Shown in pieces: positions 6,054 to 8,686 of a DNA stretch of 8,686 nucleotides. Position numbers and translations under genes: made by a program. The number at the start of each line of letters is the position of its first letter. The stretch's first letter is position 1. Location of the stretch: contig USDC01000023.1 of the NCBI GenBank assembly GCA_900553435.1, positions 1 to 8,686 on the forward strand. The letters run 5' to 3'. The DNA is from an uncultured Mycoplasmatota bacterium (GTDB lineage Bacteria > Bacillota_I > Bacilli_A > RF39 > UBA660). The notes under the pieces were generated by a model. The model was given only the letters and a program-made list of their open reading frames with translations. It made no database searches and had not been told where the DNA came from.

Positions 6054-6819
6054 AAGATTTTATTTTCATATGGTCTAGTCTTAGTTTATCTGCGATTGTA
6101 ACAACAAATTCAGAGTTTGTTGGTTTCGCTTTATCTATATCTACACTATGTCCAAATATTTCTTCCATTAAATCCCAGTCGCCTCTATTCCAGCTTACTT
6201 CTATAGCATGTCTTATAGCTCTTTCTACTCTTGAAATAGTAGTGTCATATTTTCTGGCAATCTCTGGATATAGTTCTTTTGTTATTCCACCTATCATTTC
6301 TGGCTTTTCATAAAGCATAATTATACTATCTCTTATGTATTGGTATCCTTTTATGTGTGATGGTATACCTAGTTCATGAAGTAATTTAGTTACATATATC
6401 TGCATATTTTTTCCGTGTAAGTTTAATATTTCTCCTGTTTTTAGTTTTTGGTTAGATATTTCTATAATCTTTTTTTCTAAATCAATAAGGTCAAATGGTT
6501 TTAATACAAAATATTTTATTCCATAATCACTTACTCTTCTAATAGTTTCATCAGCATTAAATGATGTTACTACAATTATTTTTTTAGTAATACGTTTTTC
6601 TTCTAATTGTTCTAAAACATATATTCCATCTTTTCTTGGCATTATTAAATCAAGTAAAACCACATCATATTTATCTTCTTCATTTAATATTTTATTTAAT
6701 GCTTCTTCTCCATCACGCGCATCAAGTGTTACTTCAATTTTTTCGTGTTCGCTAAAGTATTCTTTTACCATATCTATCATACTTTTATTATCATCTACAA
6801 CTAGCAGTCTTATTTTCAT
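6052..6819 (-). CDS. spo0A: Sporulation master regulator Spo0A
   Basis: This response regulator, when phosphorylated, binds 0A boxes to activate or repress entry into sporulation and stationary-phase genes. The receiver domain spans about 1-120 with acidic pocket D9-D10, phospho-acceptor D57 in VVLLDLIMP, T85 and K107 in LKPFD. A linker of roughly 16 residues follows, shorter than in Bacillus subtilis. The Spo0A-type DNA-binding domain (about 138-250) is near-diagnostic: HELGIPSHIKGYQYIR, then the recognition helix SRVERAIRHAIEV (196-208) and the signature AKPTNSEF (231-238) before IADKLRL. Length is 255, against about 267 in B. subtilis. The start is supported by AAGGAAG (6827-6833) seven bases upstream. 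All phosphorylation and DNA-contact signatures are intact. It has its own promoter region with an array of 0A boxes and its own terminator, although it sits between two glycolytic genes. Confidence 0.98.
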   Translation of the reverse strand: MKIRLLVVDDNKSMIDMVKEYFSEHEKIEVTLDARDGEEALNKILNEEDKYDVVLLDLIMPRKDGIYVLEQLEEKRITKKIIVVTSFNADETIRRVSDYGIKYFVLKPFDLIDLEKKIIEISNQKLKTGEILNLHGKNMQIYVTKLLHELGIPSHIKGYQYIRDSIIMLYEKPEMIGGITKELYPEIARKYDTTISRVERAIRHAIEVSWNRGDWDLMEEIFGHSVDIDKAKPTNSEFVVTIADKLRLDHMKIKS

Positions 6820-6846
6820 ATTTTTTCTTCCTTTCTCACATAAAAG

Positions 6847-6875
6847 ATTATAGTACTAAAATTATATATTTTCCA
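6847..6875 (-). promoter_or_regulatory. Putative sigma-A promoter of spo0A
   Basis: TATAAT (6852-6847) is 17 bases downstream of TGGAAA (6875-6870, four of six matches to TTGACA), giving a start near 6840 and a leader of about 20 bases. A second TATAAT (6866-6861) has no good -35, but its -35 position would fall within the first 0A-like units, as in promoters where Spo0A substitutes for -35 contacts. I see no SigH-type GAAT -10 element. Confidence 0.6.
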
Positions 6876-6935
6876 TATCTAGATTTATCTAGTTTTGTCG
6901 TAATTTGTTGGTTTTTGTCTAATTTTGTCGAAAAT
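6876..6935. promoter_or_regulatory. Array of six 10-bp phased Spo0A-box-like units upstream of spo0A
   Basis: On the + strand six consecutive decamers begin at 6876, 6886, 6896, 6906, 6916 and 6926. Their first four bases are TATC, TATC, TGTC, TGTT, TGTC and TGTC. Against the 0A box TGTCGAA, the unit at 6926 matches 7/7, those at 6896 (TGTCGTA) and 6916 (TGTCTAA) match 6/7, and the others 4/7. Spo0A dimers are known to bind tandem boxes one helical turn apart, which is the spacing here. The array touches the putative -35 of spo0A, so autoregulation by Spo0A~P is the likely role; activation or repression cannot be told from sequence. Confidence 0.75.
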
Positions 6936-6953
6936 TTATCTTTTTATGTTTTT

Positions 6954-6990
6954 AAAAAAAGAATTAATTAAGAACTTTAATTAACTCTTT
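6954..6990 (-). terminator. Terminator at the end of pgk-tpiA
   Basis: On the minus strand a stem of up to 14 bp (6990-6977 with 6971-6958, one G-U pair) surrounds the loop AGTTC and ends in a T run reaching 6954. The core is TTAATTAA on both sides. It covers the last tpiA codons and its TAA (6966-6964). The stem is almost all A-T, so strength is uncertain, but the A-run/hairpin/T-run layout is typical. Confidence 0.65.
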
Positions 6991-7668
6991 TACTTTTGTT
7001 ATATCACTACTATCTTTCCCAATTAAAACACCATCTGTAACTTCAAGTATTTCATTTATATCATCTTTTGTTACACTACCTCCATAAAGCACTTTTATTT
7101 CTTTATTATATTTCTTTTGAAAATATTTTTTTATAACTTCTACGGTCTTTTTAATTTCATCTGTTGGAAGGGATTCAAACCCACCGATTGCCCATGCAGG
7201 TTCATAAGCGATTGTTAGATAATCTATATTATCGCTTTCTAAATTGTGCATATAATAATTTAATTCTTTCTTTATATATTTTATAGCACTTTTTTCTCTT
7301 TTTAATTCTCCAATACATAAGGTTGTGTCTACTTTTGCATTTAAGCTTTTAAATAGTTTGTTTCTTATTAAGGAGTAAGTTTCATTTACTAGCTCTTTTC
7401 TTTCACTGTGTCCAAGTAAAAGATAATTAACATTTATAGATTTTAATGATTTTATGTTTGCCTCACCAGTAAATGAACCACTGTTATAACTATAAAAGTT
7501 TTGAGCACCTATTTTATATTTCACATTTTTAAACATTGTTAAATATATTATTTGCGGAAATATAATTAGTTCATAGTTTTCTGGGATTAATTTTGATATT
7601 TCTTTTTTATAATTATTTATTTCATCATATGTTAAATAACTTTTATGATTAAATATTATTCTTTTCAT
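6964..7668 (-). CDS. tpiA: Triosephosphate isomerase (divergent)
   Basis: It interconverts dihydroxyacetone phosphate and glyceraldehyde 3-phosphate as a TIM-barrel enzyme. The 234 residues are short of the usual 250. Catalytic residues are present: N7 and K9 in FNHKSY (normally NWKMN), H87 in LGHSERKE and E156 in AYEPAWAIG. CIGE (118-121), SFTGE (65-69) and YGGS (195-198) are also conserved. Departures are His for Trp in the first motif, the mobile loop 6 reading AIGGFES where AIGTGK is usual, and IGK (216-218) where the phosphate-binding GG is usual. Because it follows pgk directly and the catalytic set is intact, I take it as the functional enzyme, though a TIM-like paralogue is conceivable. 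GGAGG (7675-7679) lies six bases before the ATG. The start lies inside the end of pgk, and the gene ends in a terminator. Confidence 0.93.
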   Translation of the reverse strand: MKRIIFNHKSYLTYDEINNYKKEISKLIPENYELIIFPQIIYLTMFKNVKYKIGAQNFYSYNSGSFTGEANIKSLKSINVNYLLLGHSERKELVNETYSLIRNKLFKSLNAKVDTTLCIGELKREKSAIKYIKKELNYYMHNLESDNIDYLTIAYEPAWAIGGFESLPTDEIKKTVEVIKKYFQKKYNKEIKVLYGGSVTKDDINEILEVTDGVLIGKDSSDITKVKELIKVLN

Positions 7669-8686
7669 TATTTACCTCCATTCTAAGAGTTAGAGCTGGT
7701 AATTCTTTTCCCTCTAGAAATTCCAATGTCGCTCCTCCACCAGTAGAAATATGATAAAATTTCATATTGTATTTATTTGCGACAGCGGCAGTATCTCCTC
7801 CAGCAATTATTGTTTTAATATCATTTTGTTTTAAATAATTTAATATTTCAATAGTTCCAACTTCATAGTTCTTATTTTCTACAAGACCTAGTGGTCCATT
7901 CCAAACAACAAAATCTTCTTTATTTATATTTTGTTTGAAAAGTTCTATTGTATTTTTTCCTATATCAAAAATTTCTTCTTCTTTTAAATTTTCTACTTTT
8001 ATATTTTCTGTATTATTTGTTTTTATATCAATTGGTATTATTAATTTATTTACATTATCTTTATATATTTTTTTTAAACTTTCTGTAACTTCTAAATTAA
8101 CTTGTGATTTTTTAACTTTATTACCTTTTAAATAAAGAAAAGTTGCACACATTTTACCACCAATTAATATTTTTTGTGACTTTGGTAAAAGACTTTTAAC
8201 TAAATTTAATTTATCTTCTATTTTTGCTCCACCCAAAATAACTATTTTTTTATCATTTTGTAAAGCTTCATTTAAAGCATTTATTTCTTCTTTTATAAGC
8301 AATCCATAAGAAGTTGGTAAAAACTTACCAACACCATAAGTTGAGGTATGTTTTCTATGAGATGAACCGAACGCATCCATTACAAATAAATCCGCAAAAC
8401 TTGCCCAATATTTTGAAAGTGATAAATCACAATTTGATTCTTTTTTATTATCTAAATCCATAAATCTTGTGTTTTCTAATAAAAGAATTTGTTTTTGTTT
8501 TAAATTTTTTACCTTTTTTTCAAATTTTGTTCCAACGAGCTCTTTTGAGAAAAATACTTTTGCATTTATTTGTTTTTTTAGTTCTTTATAAACTATTTTT
8601 AATGAGTTGTTTTTTTTATCTTCTTCTGTTTTTACTTTGCCTAAATGTGAAAGTAAAATTATTTTACAATTTTTTTCTAAAAGATA
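7649..8686 (-). CDS. pgk: Phosphoglycerate kinase (N-terminus beyond the right edge)
   Basis: It transfers phosphate from 1,3-bisphosphoglycerate to ADP in glycolysis. The frame is open from the window edge for 345 residues; about 40 N-terminal residues are missing compared with the usual length near 390. A Met at 8461-8459 is internal, because family motifs continue upstream of it: LLSHLGK (11-17 of the visible part) and LLLENTRF (68-75). Downstream are DAFGSSHRKHTST (104-116), LGGAKIEDK (151-159), IGGKMCATF (175-183), VVWNGPLG (260-267), AGGDTAA (295-301) and STGGGATLEFLEGKELP (314-330). These cover 3PG-binding and nucleotide-binding lobes, so the enzyme looks intact. The family SHLGRP motif reads SHLGKV here. 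The last 20 bases overlap tpiA, whose ribosome binding site lies within pgk, which suggests coupled translation. Confidence 0.97.
   Translation of the reverse strand, partial: YLLEKNCKIILLSHLGKVKTEEDKKNNSLKIVYKELKKQINAKVFFSKELVGTKFEKKVKNLKQKQILLLENTRFMDLDNKKESNCDLSLSKYWASFADLFVMDAFGSSHRKHTSTYGVGKFLPTSYGLLIKEEINALNEALQNDKKIVILGGAKIEDKLNLVKSLLPKSQKILIGGKMCATFLYLKGNKVKKSQVNLEVTESLKKIYKDNVNKLIIPIDIKTNNTENIKVENLKEEEIFDIGKNTIELFKQNINKEDFVVWNGPLGLVENKNYEVGTIEILNYLKQNDIKTIIAGGDTAAVANKYNMKFYHISTGGGATLEFLEGKELPALTLRMEVNNEKNNI

Noticed and set aside
6876..6895. The TATCTAG pair as a separate direct repeat or operator for another regulator
   Set aside because: Both copies fall exactly in the 10-bp register of the TGTC units next to them, so they are more simply the promoter-proximal, weaker members of the same array.
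7649..8461. pgk starting at the Met codon 8461-8459 as a complete 270-residue protein
   Set aside because: The frame continues open to the right edge, and the upstream residues carry the PGK motifs SHLG and LLLENTRF, so this Met is internal and the true start is outside the window.

Overview
The window is AT-rich, low-GC Firmicutes-type DNA with strong GGAGG-like ribosome binding sites, the standard genetic code (Trp as TGG, TGA not read through) and a clear Spo0A. This suggests a member of the Bacilli or a Clostridia-like lineage, plausibly one of the uncultured gut Bacilli (RF39-like or Erysipelotrichales relatives). That placement rests on gene content and on my recognition of the large surface-protein family, not on a search. 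Every gene I can support lies on the minus strand, so transcription runs from high to low coordinates.

In transcription order, the right-hand part holds glycolysis: pgk (start beyond the right edge), tpiA overlapping it by 20 bases, and, after a spo0A gene, gpmI (cofactor-independent phosphoglycerate mutase). spo0A is set off from this cluster. A hairpin terminator ends tpiA, spo0A has its own promoter region, and a second hairpin terminator overlaps the spo0A stop codon. The spo0A promoter carries the most striking non-coding signal in the window: six 10-bp units in exact register (6876-6935). They include one perfect and two near-perfect Spo0A boxes and abut a putative -35 element, which suggests strong autoregulation.

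The middle (2420-4384) is a monocistronic gene for a 654-residue membrane-anchored surface protein. It has an N-terminal anchor, a matrix-protein-like region, two Cys-paired repeats and a C-terminal C-type-lectin-like (DUF6273-type) domain. It lies between two strong terminators and is visibly less AT-rich than its neighbours.

The left part is a tightly coupled operon driven by a perfect consensus sigma-A promoter (TTGACA, 17 bp, TATAAT; 2330-2358). It encodes a JAB/JAMM-like putative metallopeptidase, an S66 serine carboxypeptidase of the LdcA/MccF type, a GNAT acetyltransferase, and then an unrecognised gene leaving the left edge. An S66 peptidase beside a GNAT recalls the microcin C immunity pair MccF/MccE. 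A peptidoglycan-recycling role is the main alternative.

Three gene starts were decided from ribosome binding sites: gpmI starts at ATG 6002 rather than GTG 6011, the S66 peptidase at ATG 1775 rather than ATG 1799, and pgk has no start in the window. There is no stretch of more than 300 bases without a gene, and no tRNA, rRNA, CRISPR array, IS element or riboswitch was seen.
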